NCBI GenBank assembly: GCA_019508105.1
Contig: JAEKMB010000192.1
Span: 1 to 7,148 of the forward strand
DNA: 7,148 bases
Source of the DNA: Alphaproteobacteria bacterium
GTDB lineage: Bacteria > Pseudomonadota > Alphaproteobacteria > Micropepsales > Micropepsaceae
Direction: 5' to 3'
Part shown: positions 6,521 through 7,148 of the stretch, piece after piece
Layout of the letters: the number at the start of each line of letters is the position of its first letter
Position numbering within the stretch: the first letter of the stretch is position 1
Program-made: the position numbers and the translations under genes
The notes under the pieces: model-generated
Database searches by the model: none
Told to the model about the DNA's origin: nothing
The model's input: the letters and a program-made list of their open reading frames with translations, nothing else

Positions 6521-6525
6521 ACGTT

Positions 6526-7148
6526 ATGGCCAAGCTCAACGAGGTTAAGGAACGCCTCCACAAGGGTTACGCCCAGTCCATGGAAGTCACCAAGGTGCTG
6601 GCGGACGAGAAGAGCCAGTTCCAGCACATCCGCATCTTCGACACGGTCGCCAACGGCCGGGTGATGACCTTGGACGACATCGTCCAGATCACCAGCCGCG
6701 ACGAGAGCGCCTATGCCGACATGCTCACCCATCTGCCGATGCTGGAGCATGGCAAGGTGGAGCGGGTGATGATCGTGGGCGGCGGCGATCTTTCCATCGC
6801 TGACGAGGCCCTTAAGCATAAGAACGTCAAAGAGGTCGTTTTGGTTGACATTGACGGCCGGGTTATCGAGCTGTGCAAGAAACTGTTCGGCGACGTCAAC
6901 GCCAAGGCTTTCCGCGATAAGCGCATGACCATCGAAGTGGCCGACGCTTTCGAATATCTGGGCCGCAAATCTAGCAAGAATCGTTTCGACCTGATCATCG
7001 CCGACCGGCCCGATCCGGTGGGTCCGGGCAAGGCGCTGTTCGGCGAAACTTTCTATGACCGGGTGAAAGGCGCGCTGCGCAAAGGCGGCTATGCCACCTT
7101 CCAGACCGGCGTACCCTTCTACCAGCCGTGGGAGATCACTGAGGCGCT
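6526..7148 (+). CDS. speE: Spermidine-synthase-like aminopropyltransferase, 3' end outside the window, with altered signature motifs
   Basis: The first 207 residues are present (family length ~280-300). Members transfer an aminopropyl group from decarboxylated AdoMet to putrescine or a related amine in the cytosol. Layout fits the family: an N-terminal beta domain with HIRIFDTVANGRVMTLDDIVQ (34-54), then a Rossmann methyltransferase-like fold with VMIVGGGD (81-88), VVLVDIDGRVIELCKK (104-119), EVADAFEYL (137-145), DLIIADRPDPVGP (155-167), LFGETFY (171-177) and FQTGVPFYQP (192-201). Asp88, Asp140, Asp160, Asp163, Tyr63 and Gln193 sit where catalytic or substrate-binding residues occur. Several normally near-invariant positions differ: LDG to LDD (51), YHEM or YQEM to YADM (63-66), GGGDGG to GGGDLS (85-90), VEID to VDID (107-110), DS(S/T)DP to DRPDP (160-164). 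Head-to-head placement with speH supports a role in polyamine synthesis, but substrate choice may differ; the symbol is by family resemblance. Confidence 0.85.
   Translation, partial: MAKLNEVKERLHKGYAQSMEVTKVLADEKSQFQHIRIFDTVANGRVMTLDDIVQITSRDESAYADMLTHLPMLEHGKVERVMIVGGGDLSIADEALKHKNVKEVVLVDIDGRVIELCKKLFGDVNAKAFRDKRMTIEVADAFEYLGRKSSKNRFDLIIADRPDPVGPGKALFGETFYDRVKGALRKGGYATFQTGVPFYQPWEITEA

Larger units (their letters stand above)
6146..6525. other. 380-bp divergent regulatory region between speH and the speE-like gene
   Basis: I see no convincing gene in this stretch. It is unusually rich in symmetric elements: ATTTCGAAAT (6279-6288), CCCCTAGGGG (6323-6332) and a 14-bp GC palindrome (6465-6478). 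An 8-bp inverted repeat is also present, TCGCCGGG (6268-6275) with CCCGGCGA (6300-6307). The middle (6255-6345) is AT-richer than the flanks, including a T7 run at 6260-6266. Promoters in both directions are expected here and the best candidates are listed separately. Confidence 0.6.

Noticed and set aside
5558..6664. Long plus-strand open frame of 368 codons
   Set aside because: It runs antisense through the clear AdoMet decarboxylase gene, across the non-coding divergent region and into the speE-like gene in another frame, and its translation resembles no family.
6235..6819. Minus-strand open frame overlapping the start of the speE-like gene
   Set aside because: The plus strand has a good ribosome site and family motifs; the minus translation resembles nothing and has no supported start.

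Overview
The window looks like a chromosomal segment of a GC-rich alphaproteobacterium. The support is by recognition only: the codon use, the AlphaP-like histidine kinase core, and the style of the AdoMet decarboxylase and PepN sequences. I would not place it below class level with confidence. There is no sign of phage, insertion sequence, CRISPR array, tRNA or rRNA.

Layout: (1) The 5' edge cuts into a plus-strand aminopeptidase N gene (pepN); only its C-terminal ~472 residues are present, ending at 1421. (2) After a 143-bp gap with a 9-bp-stem hairpin comes a tightly packed plus-strand trio. It consists of a two-TM sensor histidine kinase (1565-3001), a PotD/PotF-like polyamine-type solute-binding protein (2998-4065, ATGA overlap), and a GT-C fold family-39-type membrane glycosyltransferase (4062-5585, GTGA overlap). 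(3) A strong bidirectional hairpin terminator (5605-5632) separates this trio from a convergent minus-strand S-adenosylmethionine decarboxylase proenzyme (5654-6145). (4) A 380-bp divergent region rich in perfect palindromes separates that gene from a plus-strand spermidine-synthase-like gene (from 6526), which runs off the 3' edge.

Functional reading: the right half is a polyamine biosynthesis pair. AdoMet decarboxylase makes decarboxylated AdoMet, and the aminopropyltransferase uses it as aminopropyl donor. The left half holds a polyamine-type binding protein that overlaps a membrane histidine kinase, with no ABC permease or ATPase and no response regulator in view. The best candidate for something new is therefore a kinase plus periplasmic-binding-protein sensory pair beside polyamine synthesis genes, analogous in logic to the NspS/MbaA pair of Vibrio cholerae but with a histidine kinase as output. 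A second oddity is the SpeE-like protein. It keeps the key acidic residues but has several changed signature motifs (GGGDLS in place of GGGDGG, DRPDP in place of DS(S/T)DP, YADM in place of YHEM). A third is a 14-bp perfect palindrome lying inside the 17-bp spacer of a good predicted promoter for that gene.
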